A DNA stretch of 16,135 nucleotides from Schleiferiaceae bacterium (GTDB lineage Bacteria; Bacteroidota; Bacteroidia; Flavobacteriales; Schleiferiaceae). The position numbers and the translations under genes are program-made. Position 1 is the first letter of the stretch; every line of letters starts with the position of its first letter. Positions 1 to 7,654 of this stretch are shown in pieces. Location of the stretch: positions 1 to 16,135 of the forward strand of contig JAOARK010000371.1 in assembly GCA_025210575.1 (NCBI GenBank), written 5' to 3'. Under the pieces are notes generated by a model. The model was not told the DNA's origin. It saw nothing but the letters and a program-made list of their open reading frames with translations, and searched no databases.

Positions 1-41
1 AGATGGTCAGGGTTAATATTATACTCAGTATTATATCCCGA

Positions 42-1475
42 TTATTCTCTATTTAAAGACTTTTTGGAAAGATCCAGATCGGTTTTCCAACCCAACTGTA
101 TTTCGGTGTAATCTCCGTAGCTGGTTCTGGTATCATCAAACACATTAAACCTTAAGAACAATGCATCTTCCCAATTTTTTGGAGAAAAGTAAATTTCACC
201 AAAAAACTTAAAAACGGAAAATAAAGAAGCGTTATGAAAAGTTACCGGATTGGATTGTGTAGCAGGTACTTGCCAATTATCAATTCTAGGAGTGCCAGAC
301 AAATTTTGAGTTAAAATTTCCCCACCAAAATTCATCCCGAAGTTCTTATCATTATTTACATTGAACGCCAATCTAAAACCGTAAAGTGCGCTTCTGTAAA
401 AACTCTCAAGTTTAGTTGTATCCGTCTTATTAATGACGTTTGCATTTGTCATATTAAACTCAGCCACCACATCAAAGTCAATAGCAAAACTGTTGTTAAA
501 CCTATTATAATGGTAAAGGTTAAAGTACGCCCCGAGTTCTAAAAAAGCTCTTTGATTAAAATCTATTGGATGCCCTTGTAATGTATATTCATCATTTTCA
601 TATTTAATGTTTACTTCATTTGACACACCATTGCTAATTTTAGAAAATCTCAAATATGGCTGTATATACCTGAAGATGAAAGCATTATTTCTGCCCCAAG
701 TTCTCTCATTTAAGAAAAAATTCGCCCTTCCTTCAAACTGTAAAATTCCATTTTGCTGTTGATTTAGTAATGCCAACAAATCAGTGTAAACTCTTAAGTC
801 TAAATAATTATTCAATGCCCTGTTGCTCTTCTTTACAATATAAACAGAGTCTGGATTTTCCAAGGCCAATACCAGATTATCTGTTAATGCATATTGACTT
901 GGGTCAACTTTAGCAACAAAAACGTCAGAGAATAACAATACTTTAGTCATGCTGTCTTTTTTGTTTACAAGAGCAAGGTCCTTCTTTTTGTTTACTAGGT
1001 AACTAAGAGGGTATGTTGTATTGTCACTGTAATATTCGTTTCCGTTTTCATCATTCACCCTTACATCATAAATAACCCCATCCCTTATAGCTATTGAACA
1101 AGAATTGATTTTTATCGCAGTCTTTTGACTGAGTTTAACCTCTTCAGGCCTTTTTAAAAGACTTTCACAATGTTTTTGGCAACTGAGTGTGTACATGTTT
1201 ACATCCTCATTAAACTCTATTTTAAGGATCTCTAGATCTTCAAGCTTTAGATCTTTTGCCATTTTTTTCCCGATGTAATCAACCTCTATCTCGTTAACAG
1301 AATTAAAGGTTATTAAATAATTGACAAATTCATCATCTGTATATGAATTATTGCTGTCACTCCATTTTTCAGTACTTTTTTTGAAATTTAAGGTTTCACC
1401 TTTTTTTGTGATTACTTTAACCTTATCAACATGATAGTTTAAAGCATTCTTTATTTCTGTTTTAGTTCCATCCAA
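42..1475 (-). CDS. Third repeat plus predicted outer-membrane beta-barrel, C-terminal half of the split gene
   Basis: The frame is open from directly after the TAA (1541 downward). The only nearby initiation candidate is TTG at 1473-1475, and it has no visible ribosome site and no signal peptide, so independent expression as an exported protein is doubtful. Near the start is a block matching the two in the upstream half (TEIKNAL, VKVITKKGETLNF, EKW, DDEFVNYL, EIEV). A Cys-containing middle follows (LSCQKHC, then INSCSI). From about residue 220 to 470 the pattern alternates polar and hydrophobic residues in short strands rich in N, F and Y with turn-forming loops (for example GILQFEGRANFFL and FGMNFGGEILTQ), as in Bacteroidota outer-membrane barrels. 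The barrel call is inferred from pattern only. No protein lies between its stop and the window edge. Confidence 0.55.
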   Translation of the reverse strand: MDGTKTEIKNALNYHVDKVKVITKKGETLNFKKSTEKWSDSNNSYTDDEFVNYLITFNSVNEIEVDYIGKKMAKDLKLEDLEILKIEFNEDVNMYTLSCQKHCESLLKRPEEVKLSQKTAIKINSCSIAIRDGVIYDVRVNDENGNEYYSDNTTYPLSYLVNKKKDLALVNKKDSMTKVLLFSDVFVAKVDPSQYALTDNLVLALENPDSVYIVKKSNRALNNYLDLRVYTDLLALLNQQQNGILQFEGRANFFLNERTWGRNNAFIFRYIQPYLRFSKISNGVSNEVNIKYENDEYTLQGHPIDFNQRAFLELGAYFNLYHYNRFNNSFAIDFDVVAEFNMTNANVINKTDTTKLESFYRSALYGFRLAFNVNNDKNFGMNFGGEILTQNLSGTPRIDNWQVPATQSNPVTFHNASLFSVFKFFGEIYFSPKNWEDALFLRFNVFDDTRTSYGDYTEIQLGWKTDLDLSKKSLNRE

Positions 1476-1541
1476 CCCAATAACGTTAAAATCAGGATTG
1501 CTTTCTTTTTCTAATTTAGATTTTAAATATGACAGGTAAGC

Positions 1542-1544
1542 TTA
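1542..1544 (-). other. Single in-frame TAA separating the two halves
   Basis: On the minus strand the codons read ATA AAA AAA TAA GCT TAC, and the same frame then stays open for about 500 codons to the stop at 42-44. This codon is the only interruption of the combined frame. Shifting by one base at the preceding A7 tract does not help, because the alternative frame ends within about eight codons. Confidence 0.85.
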
Positions 1545-2354
1545 TTTTTTTATGCTATCTGCATTGTGATAAACTAGATATTTATCTTTTGCCAAAAAAG
1601 ACCATTGGATTGGAATATCAACTTTTTCAATCTCAACTGATAAGACCTTGGGGAATTTAAAAATAGAAGAGAAAACGGATTCTATATCCACATTCTTATT
1701 GTCTAGCTCCCACTTTTCATTTTCGTAACTAAATAATGTTTCTTTCCCAAAAACTGGAGTTACCTTAACGGTTACTTTTTCCTTACCCTTTAAAAACTCC
1801 AATACATTTCCTTTAACAGTTTCGATATCAACTACTTTAGAATTCTCTAAAATTTCTTCAGAACTGTTTATTGGTACATCTACGAAACCTTCGTTTACTT
1901 GAGCTAAACCATTTGAACCAGAATAGATGCATAGATTGCCGGGTATTTTAAGCTGCCAAATAACATCTGTTTTAACTCTTATAATTGCCACACCTTCCCT
2001 ATCCTTATCAACCAAAATGTTCACCATTTCATTAGTTGTAAATTTTTCATATCCACTAATCCATCTTTTTTTCAAAGAAATGTATTCAAAGGTTTTCACG
2101 CTTTCATTTAGAATAATGTACACTTGGTTATCCTCTACCAAAATGGCTTTTAGTTCTGTTTTTATTTTTTTTAAATCAGAACTGTTGTTTGCAAAAAGAA
2201 TCGTTCCATCATCTTTTTCCATATGTATAAGCTTCAATTCGGGCTGCTTATACATTTTTAAGTTTTTAGATGTAAAAATTAGTTCCTGAGCTCTAAGATT
2301 CAATTGATACCCGCAAATAAAAAGTAGAAGTACAATAAAATTCGTTGCTTTCAT
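1542..2354 (-). CDS. Secreted repeat protein, N-terminal half of the split gene
   Basis: 270 codons starting at ATG. Residues 1-22 form a Sec signal peptide: a short basic start, a hydrophobic core (FIVLLLFICGY) and a likely cleavage after LRA, before QE. Two related blocks follow, at about residues 62-130 and 178-246. Each has an IK/VKxxL helix, a VxV strand, an aromatic-plus-W strand (KKRW, NEKW), a helix (NEMVNIL, ESVFSSI) and a closing VxxIxV-type strand. The frame ends in SIKK-stop after a run of seven A. The protein would be exported, probably to the periplasm or cell surface. If the stop is genuine, this half lacks the C-terminal barrel and would be a soluble exported fragment. The terminator of typA lies upstream at 2417-2444, so it probably has its own promoter in 2355-2416, but no convincing one was seen. 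Confidence 0.6.
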   Translation of the reverse strand: MKATNFIVLLLFICGYQLNLRAQELIFTSKNLKMYKQPELKLIHMEKDDGTILFANNSSDLKKIKTELKAILVEDNQVYIILNESVKTFEYISLKKRWISGYEKFTTNEMVNILVDKDREGVAIIRVKTDVIWQLKIPGNLCIYSGSNGLAQVNEGFVDVPINSSEEILENSKVVDIETVKGNVLEFLKGKEKVTVKVTPVFGKETLFSYENEKWELDNKNVDIESVFSSIFKFPKVLSVEIEKVDIPIQWSFLAKDKYLVYHNADSIKK

Positions 2355-2416
2355 GGTCTTGAAAAGTTTGGTTTATACTGAATTTAATTCAACCCCGAAA
2401 TTAGTAGGCATAAGGC

Positions 2417-2444
2417 AAAAAAAAATCCCTCATAAGAGGGATTT
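2417..2444 (-). terminator. Rho-independent terminator of typA
   Basis: On the minus strand there is a perfect 9-bp stem AAATCCCTC / GAGGGATTT with a 4-base loop, running straight into a tract of nine T. It sits 45 bases after the typA stop codon, in the right orientation. It also insulates the split envelope gene downstream from typA transcription. Confidence 0.88.
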
Positions 2445-2489
2445 CACAAACATCTCAGGTGTATTCTATTATATTTCAACAACTTATAG

Positions 2490-4253
2490 CTACTTGATTT
2501 TTCTTAGCCTTAAGTTAGAAGGTGTAATCTCTAGGTACTCATCGTCCCCAATGTATTCCATCGATTCCTCTAAAGAGAATTCAATCTTGGGAGCAATTTT
2601 AGCTGCGTCATCAGATCCTGCTGCACGAACGTTGGTTAATTTCTTTCCTTTAATTAAGTTAACAGGAAGGTCATTGTCACGCGTATGCTCTCCAACAACC
2701 TGACCTTTATAAATCTGCTCTCCAGGCTCTACAAAGAATCTTCCACGATCTTGTAATCTATCTACTGCATAAGCTAAAACCTGCCCCTGCTCCATAGATA
2801 CTAATGAACCTTTAGAACGTGAAGGAATATCTCCTTTCATCGGTTCAAAATCACGGAAGCGGTGATTCATAATCGCCTCACCTGCCGTGGCCGTTAGAAT
2901 ATTATTTCTTAAACCAATGATACCTCTAGAAGGAATGTCAAATTCTAAGTGTTGTAAATCTCCCTTAGGTTCCATAACGTGCAACTCCCCTTTACGCTGA
3001 GTTACCAACTCTATTGCTTTACCGGCAGACTCTTCAGGAACGTCTATTACTAATGTTTCAAAAGGTTCACACTGTGTGCCGTTAATCTCTCTGATCAACA
3101 CCTGTGGCTTACCCACTTGAAGCTCGTAGCCTTCTCTACGCATTGTTTCGATTAACACAGATAAATGAAGAATACCACGGCCATATACATTGAACTTATC
3201 CTCTGTATCTGTAGTTTCAACACGTAGCGCAAGATTCTTTTCTGTTTCATTAAACAGTCTATCTCTCAAGTGGCGAGAAGTAACAAATTTACCTTCCTTA
3301 CCAAAGAATGGAGAATTGTTAATGGTGAAGAGCATACTCATTGTAGGCTCATCCACTTTTATTCGTGGTAACGCTTCTGGTTGCTCAAGATCAGCTATCG
3401 TATCTCCAATCTCAAAATCTTCCAACCCTACAATTGCACAAAGATCTCCGCTTCTTACTTTATCTACTTTAGTTCTACCTAAACCTTCAAAAACATAAAG
3501 TTCTTTTATTCTAACCTTGCGCGTAACATTATCTAATTTACAAATTGCATAATCCTTACCCACTTCTAAATCTCCTCTCCAAACACGGCCAATTGCAATT
3601 CTACCTACAAAATTAGAGAAGTCTAATGAGGTAATTTGCATTTGAGGTGTACCTTCATTATACGGGGCTTCAGGAATAACTTTAATGATTGTATCAAGTA
3701 AAGCTGTGATATCGGTAGTAGGTTCTTTCCAATCGTGGCTCATCCAACCTTGCTTTGAAGAACCGTATAACGTTTCAAAATCAAGTTGGTCTTCCGTAGC
3801 ATCTAAGTTGAACATTAAATCAAAAACTGCTTCGTGAACCTCTTCTGGCGTACAGTTTTCTTTATCAACCTTGTTTACCACCACAATCGGCTTTAAGCCC
3901 AATTCTATCGCTTTTCCTAGTACAAAACGAGTCTGTGGCATCGGCCCTTCAAATGCATCCACCAAAAGGATTACGCCATCAGCCATTTTTAATACCCGCT
4001 CAACTTCTCCACCAAAGTCACTGTGACCAGGGGTATCAAGAATATTGATCTTAATGTCTTTGTAATTTACAGAAACATTCTTTGAAAGGATAGTAATTCC
4101 GCGCTCACGTTCAAGATCGTTGTTATCTAAAATTAGATCTCCCGTTTCTTTTCTAGGGTCAAGAACCTGACATTGGTGAATAATTTTGTCAACCAAAGTT
4201 GTCTTACCGTGATCTACGTGCGCTATAATGGCAATATTTCTAATGGATTGCAT
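2490..4253 (-). CDS. typA: Translational GTPase TypA/BipA
   Basis: 587 residues, close to the roughly 600 usual for the family. TypA is an EF-G-like GTPase that binds 70S ribosomes and acts in 50S assembly and in stress and low-temperature growth. The GTP-binding motifs are all present: G1 AHVDHGKT (11-18), G2 ERGIT (50-54), G3 DTPGHSDF (73-80), G4 NKVD (127-130) and a G5 candidate SSK (165-167). After the G domain come the EF-G-like domain II, the RHLRDRLF region, and a C-terminal half carrying the TypA-typical segments RGIIGLRN and GEHTRDNDL. The start IRNIAIIAHVDHGKTT is the family's normal beginning. It appears to be a single-gene unit: a terminator follows at 2417-2444, the helicase terminator precedes it, and a weak -7-like box lies at 4281-4288. 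Nothing looks damaged. Confidence 0.97.
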   Translation of the reverse strand: MQSIRNIAIIAHVDHGKTTLVDKIIHQCQVLDPRKETGDLILDNNDLERERGITILSKNVSVNYKDIKINILDTPGHSDFGGEVERVLKMADGVILLVDAFEGPMPQTRFVLGKAIELGLKPIVVVNKVDKENCTPEEVHEAVFDLMFNLDATEDQLDFETLYGSSKQGWMSHDWKEPTTDITALLDTIIKVIPEAPYNEGTPQMQITSLDFSNFVGRIAIGRVWRGDLEVGKDYAICKLDNVTRKVRIKELYVFEGLGRTKVDKVRSGDLCAIVGLEDFEIGDTIADLEQPEALPRIKVDEPTMSMLFTINNSPFFGKEGKFVTSRHLRDRLFNETEKNLALRVETTDTEDKFNVYGRGILHLSVLIETMRREGYELQVGKPQVLIREINGTQCEPFETLVIDVPEESAGKAIELVTQRKGELHVMEPKGDLQHLEFDIPSRGIIGLRNNILTATAGEAIMNHRFRDFEPMKGDIPSRSKGSLVSMEQGQVLAYAVDRLQDRGRFFVEPGEQIYKGQVVGEHTRDNDLPVNLIKGKKLTNVRAAGSDDAAKIAPKIEFSLEESMEYIGDDEYLEITPSNLRLRKIK

Positions 4254-4260
4254 GCAAAAT

Positions 4261-4288
4261 GCCCTTTAAAATTAAGGGCGCGAAAGTA
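4261..4288 (-). promoter_or_regulatory. typA leader: weak -7 box followed by a palindrome
   Basis: On the minus strand TACTTTCG (4281-4288) matches the Bacteroidota -7 box TAnnTTTG at five of six fixed positions. No TTG is seen at the usual distance upstream, so the promoter call is weak. Between it and the ATG at 4253 lies an inverted repeat, GCCCTT-N7-AAGGGC (4261-4279), which would cover the start point or the early leader. It could be an operator, a leader stem protecting the mRNA 5' end, or chance. Confidence 0.35.
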
Positions 4289-4380
4289 CTTCCTTATTTC
4301 CAATTAATTGCATGTATGTTAAAAAAGTAAAATTCACTTAACGATATTGAAAAACAGATGATTAGAAACCCATCTTAAAA

Positions 4381-4420
4381 AGAAAAACCCCAAAAAGAAA
4401 TGAATCTGATTGGGGTTTCT
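4381..4420 (-). terminator. Probable terminator of the DEAD-box helicase gene
   Basis: The minus strand carries AAACCCCAA ... TTGGGGTTT as a 9-bp stem (arms about 4385-4393 and 4410-4418), followed by TTTCT. It lies 19 bases past the helicase stop codon. The 16-base loop and short U-run make it less classical than the typA terminator, but position and orientation fit. Confidence 0.65.
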
Positions 4421-4438
4421 ATCTTATAGTACTTTACT

Positions 4439-6079
4439 CTATTCTTTATTCATTCTGATCTTTCTCCCTCTAAATTCCATGCCTTTGAATTTTTTCTCAA
4501 GCCCTTTAGATTTAGAGTCCTTCACGTCAAAGAATGTGTGGTTTTTATTTACACGAATAGCACCTACGTCTTTTCCTCTAATCCCAGAAATGTCGCAAAC
4601 CATGCGTAGCAATTCACCCTTATTTACTTTATCTACTGAGCCAATGTTTATGAAAAAGGTATCCATTCCTTTTTCTTTCCCTTTGCCACGACCTCTTCCT
4701 CTGTCTCTATCTCTGCGATCGCGTCTGTTACCATCGCCTCCTTCACCTTTCTTAATGGTGTAGTTCAAGTCGTCACGTTCACCAGCATTATTCAACTTCT
4801 GAAGCTCAGCAGCAATAAATTGCTCTAACAATTCTTCTTTAGTGTAATCTTCAAAATAAGACTTTATAGTCTCCATAATGTTTTGATCCACTGGCTCATG
4901 TTCAAACTTCATAACGCCTTCAGCCCAGGAAGTAACACGATTAATTGTAACCTCTTGAAGGCTTGGCAATTTTGCCTGATCCATCTTGATCCCTAAGCGT
5001 GATTGAAGAATATCTAATTTTCTTCGGTCGTCAGGGCTAATCAATGCAATAGAAACACCTTTCTTTCCAGCACGCGCTGTACGCCCAGAACGGTGGGTGT
5101 AATACTCTTTGTCATCAGGAAGAGCATAATGTATAACATGAGTTAGGTTGTCTACATCAATTCCCCTTGCTGCTACATCTGTAGCTAAAAGAACTTTTAC
5201 GTTTCCTGCTCTAAAGCGCGCCATCACTTGATCTCTTTGCGCTTGGCTTAGGTCGCCATGTAATGCCTCAACAGCATAGCCAGATTTAACAAGATCTTGA
5301 GAAAGACGTTGTGTTTCTATCTTCGTGCGGCAGAATACAACCCCATACATCTCCGGATAAAAATCAATTAATCGTTTCAATGCTAGAGGTTTATCCGCTT
5401 TACGAACTGTCTTAAAACGGTGTTCAATATTCTCGTTCACCACTTTTTTGCGGTTCACTTTTACCTCTAACGGGTCGTGCATATATAGCTTAACCAATTT
5501 TCTGATCTCTGAAGGCATAGTTGCCGAAAACAACCATGTGCGTTTATCTTCAGGGGTGAAAGCCAATATTTTGTCCAGTTCATCTTTGAAACCCATATTT
5601 AGCATTTCATCGGCTTCATCTAGAATTACCCAGTCTACATGCCCTAGGTTTATTGCCTTTCTTTTAGCTAAGTCAATTAACCTTCCTGGAGTTGCTATAA
5701 CAACTTGTGGAGTTTTTCTTTTAATGCTCTTCATTTGGTCTACAATGGAAGCACCACCGTAAACTACTTCTACTTTTACCTTTTCTTGGTATTTTGAAAA
5801 AACGCTTAATTCCTTCGCGATCTGCTGAGCTAATTCGCGTGTAGGGGCAAGAACCAATGCCTGCGTTTTATTCATCCCCGGATCGATCATCTCCAGCAAT
5901 GGAATTCCAAATGCTGCGGTCTTTCCGGTCCCCGTCTGCGCCATGCCTATGAAATCGGGATCATTTTCAAGGATAACTGGAATTGCATTTTCTTGAATTT
6001 CAGTAGGATTAATTATCCCGTGCTCCTCTAATGCTTTTACGATTTCAGGCGAAACGCCTAATTCATTGAATGTTGTCAA
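4439..6079 (-). CDS. deaD: DEAD-box RNA helicase with DbpA-type RNA-binding tail
   Basis: 546-residue ATP-dependent RNA helicase, cytoplasmic, likely acting in ribosome assembly or RNA unwinding and turnover at low temperature as DeaD/CsdA-type enzymes do. All core motifs are visible: Q-motif region FNELGVS to PTEIQ (4-29), motif I AQTGTGKT (47-54), Ia PTRELAQQ (79-86), Ib TPGR (130-133), II DEAD (154-157), III SAT (185-187), V ATDVAARGID (299-308) and VI HRSGRTAR (329-336). A basic, Arg/Gly/Asp-rich linker (about 445-471) leads to a C-terminal domain (475-546, FFINIGSVDKVNKGELL onward) resembling the DbpA RNA-binding fold. Whether it targets a specific rRNA hairpin, as DbpA does, cannot be read here. 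The symbol is a family-level choice. It has its own promoter at 6101-6134 and a terminator at 4381-4420, so it is probably monocistronic. Confidence 0.95.
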   Translation of the reverse strand: MTTFNELGVSPEIVKALEEHGIINPTEIQENAIPVILENDPDFIGMAQTGTGKTAAFGIPLLEMIDPGMNKTQALVLAPTRELAQQIAKELSVFSKYQEKVKVEVVYGGASIVDQMKSIKRKTPQVVIATPGRLIDLAKRKAINLGHVDWVILDEADEMLNMGFKDELDKILAFTPEDKRTWLFSATMPSEIRKLVKLYMHDPLEVKVNRKKVVNENIEHRFKTVRKADKPLALKRLIDFYPEMYGVVFCRTKIETQRLSQDLVKSGYAVEALHGDLSQAQRDQVMARFRAGNVKVLLATDVAARGIDVDNLTHVIHYALPDDKEYYTHRSGRTARAGKKGVSIALISPDDRRKLDILQSRLGIKMDQAKLPSLQEVTINRVTSWAEGVMKFEHEPVDQNIMETIKSYFEDYTKEELLEQFIAAELQKLNNAGERDDLNYTIKKGEGGDGNRRDRRDRDRGRGRGKGKEKGMDTFFINIGSVDKVNKGELLRMVCDISGIRGKDVGAIRVNKNHTFFDVKDSKSKGLEKKFKGMEFRGRKIRMNKE

Positions 6080-6100
6080 AATGTGAATTTATTTAGCCGG

Positions 6101-6134
6101 CAAAGGTAGGCTAACATATTGAACTAGAAGACAA
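6101..6134 (-). promoter_or_regulatory. Bacteroidota-type promoter of the DEAD-box helicase
   Basis: The minus strand carries TTG (6132-6134), 23 bases, then TACCTTTG (6101-6108). This matches the Bacteroidota sigma-A consensus TTG-N19-25-TAnnTTTG at every fixed position. The G of the -7 box is 21 bases before the ATG at 6079, implying a very short leader. The -33 TTG directly abuts the stop codon of the upstream prsW-like gene. Confidence 0.75.
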
Positions 6135-7589
6135 CTATTTGTGATTAGCTAAAAGTCGCCCTACACCTTTTAATGGTTTAGAAAGAAATTTGGAATCAAG
6201 ATGTAAATTACTGGTGTGCAATTTTCGAGAATAGCTGCACACCGTTAGTCTTTTCATTGAAGATTCTTCAAACGGATGTGTATATTCATAAGGCTTTACC
6301 ACAAACTGATTATGCTCTTCATCTTCAAACAAATACCAATTGTAATCTTTTTTTAACACCAATCTTTTTCTCAAAACACCATTATAAGTTTCTGTTATTC
6401 CCTTTCTAACTAAAATCTTTAATTGAATGTTTATACCAGAATAATTTGGATAGGCATCAACCTTTGGAAGAAAGAATTTTACCGGAAAACTAATAGGAGC
6501 TATATATCCCCTAATAATATTAAAGCTGCTAAATGAAAATGACAAATACACCACTAAAAACAGGAAGGACATCACGGAATAAGCTAAAAAGTAATTTGCT
6601 TCTTCCGCACCATTTAATACTGCATACGCTATATAACCCATGTAAATAGTGAAGACTAAATGTGATAGAAGCTTATACTTGATATTATTCCTATCCAGAC
6701 TAATATCTGGCCTGTAGAAGTTTGTGTTGTTAATCAAATTGTTTTTCAGCGTTACCCAAATATGAAGTGAGCCTATGTAAAATACCGTTGTAACCCAAGG
6801 TAAATAGAACTCATCATTAATCAACCAAAAATCATAAAAGCCATGAGCTAGCGAAGCCAGTAGAAACCCAACAATTAGATGTCCTGTAAAGTTCTTTTTA
6901 TTTTGAATTGCATTAATCGCCAAAGCATAACCAATAATGGAAGAAAAAAACATGTGAGCAACGCTACTGTACAATAAACGAGCAGAAAGTGATGCCAGGT
7001 TCGTACTTTGGATATAGAGAATGTTTTCAATAAACGCAAAGCCTAATGCCGATACAGAAGCGTAAACAATGTAATCAATTGGTTCGTTTACATGTTTGGT
7101 CAATTTTATCATGACAAGAAGAGGAATGAATTTTACAAATTCCTCGACCATGCCAATAGCGATAAAAGAAAATAGAAAATCATTTACGGGATCTCCGTTA
7201 AGTACGAAGCCTGCCGAATTAATAAGCTGCGTAAGCGGAAAAACTAGGATTAACGTTAAGCATGACAAGAAGAATGTAATCGCTAAGTGAATGTTTCTTT
7301 CCGGCTCATATACATCTATCCATTTTACATATAAGAGCCAAACTCTAGCAACCAAAAGGCTTAGAATAACACTACTTATAAATAGGGTTGTGCTGCTTGT
7401 AGAAATCGGATCCATCAAGAATCCATTGACAAGACCAATAGACATTAAAACAATCAACGTTGTCGAAATGGTAAATTGAAAGTATGGTGCATTTTTAAGC
7501 TGACCTCCTTTTCTTCTATATGCTCTTACATCTTGAATATAGATGTATATAAATATGATTACAGCTATAAAACTTAATACAATCTCCAT
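6135..7589 (-). CDS. prsW: PrsW-family intramembrane metalloprotease with C-terminal extension
   Basis: 484-residue polytopic membrane protein. The family signature is clear: EEFVK (EExxK, residues 149-153) in a membrane segment, FAFIEN (184-189), His212 in SSVAHMFFSS and His249 in LAHGFYDFW, which together would bind zinc. In Bacillus subtilis PrsW makes the first cut in the anti-sigma factor RsiW; other relatives are CAAX-protease-like. The hydrophobic core is about residues 1-290, with two or more further membrane segments to about 365. A soluble tail of roughly 115 residues then ends the protein (FLPKVDAYPNYSG onward), rich in Lys and aromatic residues. B. subtilis PrsW is about 220 residues, so this tail is notable. 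No sigma/anti-sigma pair is next to it, so the substrate is unknown. It is divergent from the cassette at 7655-8879. No terminator is visible before the helicase promoter. Confidence 0.85.
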   Translation of the reverse strand: MEIVLSFIAVIIFIYIYIQDVRAYRRKGGQLKNAPYFQFTISTTLIVLMSIGLVNGFLMDPISTSSTTLFISSVILSLLVARVWLLYVKWIDVYEPERNIHLAITFFLSCLTLILVFPLTQLINSAGFVLNGDPVNDFLFSFIAIGMVEEFVKFIPLLVMIKLTKHVNEPIDYIVYASVSALGFAFIENILYIQSTNLASLSARLLYSSVAHMFFSSIIGYALAINAIQNKKNFTGHLIVGFLLASLAHGFYDFWLINDEFYLPWVTTVFYIGSLHIWVTLKNNLINNTNFYRPDISLDRNNIKYKLLSHLVFTIYMGYIAYAVLNGAEEANYFLAYSVMSFLFLVVYLSFSFSSFNIIRGYIAPISFPVKFFLPKVDAYPNYSGINIQLKILVRKGITETYNGVLRKRLVLKKDYNWYLFEDEEHNQFVVKPYEYTHPFEESSMKRLTVCSYSRKLHTSNLHLDSKFLSKPLKGVGRLLANHK

Positions 7590-7622
7590 TGGTTAAATAT
7601 TAGCGCATAATAGCGATTTTTG
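7589..7622 (+). promoter_or_regulatory. Possible promoter of the zinc-ribbon/LPP20 cassette
   Basis: On the plus strand TTG (7589-7591), 23 bases, then GATTTTTG (7615-7622), which fits TAnnTTTG at five of six fixed positions. It would give a leader of about 25 bases before the ATG at 7655. The whole prsW/cassette intergenic region is 65 bases, so a minus-strand promoter for prsW must overlap it; none was clear. Confidence 0.35.
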
Positions 7623-7654
7623 CACGTAAGAAACAACTCACTTCTATAATTAGA

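Larger units (their letters stand above)
42..2354 (-). pseudogene. Repeat-containing probable outer-membrane beta-barrel protein, frame split by one TAA
   Basis: The two open stretches at 1542-2354 and 42-1541 lie in the same reading frame and are separated by only one stop codon, TAA at 1542-1544. Read through, the product would be about 770 residues: a Sec signal peptide, three related blocks of about 65-70 residues starting near residues 62, 178 and 299, then a C-terminal region rich in amphipathic beta-strands. The block spacing (about 116 and 121 residues) is kept across the stop, which argues that the ancestor was one gene. No frameshift is needed; one base change in the TAA restores it. 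It may be a recently inactivated gene, a real two-gene split, a read-through case or a sequence error. No known family was recognised. Confidence 0.6.

Noticed and set aside
11..40. Imperfect inverted repeat GGG...ATTATAC/GTATTAT...CCC after the envelope gene, as a terminator
   Set aside because: The stem has mismatches and bulges, is mostly A/T, and no T-run follows on the minus strand.
1534..1556. Slippery A_AAA_AAA heptamer next to the TAA, suggesting programmed frameshifting
   Set aside because: Shifting to -1 or +1 gives a short tail that stops within about eight codons and does not enter the downstream open frame, which is in frame 0.
1927..2289. Plus-strand open frame of 120 codons opposite the split envelope gene
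   Set aside because: It is antisense to a region with a coherent signal peptide and repeats. Its translation is Ser/Phe/Ile-rich with no domain pattern, as expected of a shadow frame.
4674..4740. Low-complexity Arg/Gly/Asp coding repeat in the helicase as a DNA repeat element
   Set aside because: It is the flexible basic linker before the RNA-binding tail, common in DEAD-box proteins, and not a separate repeat.
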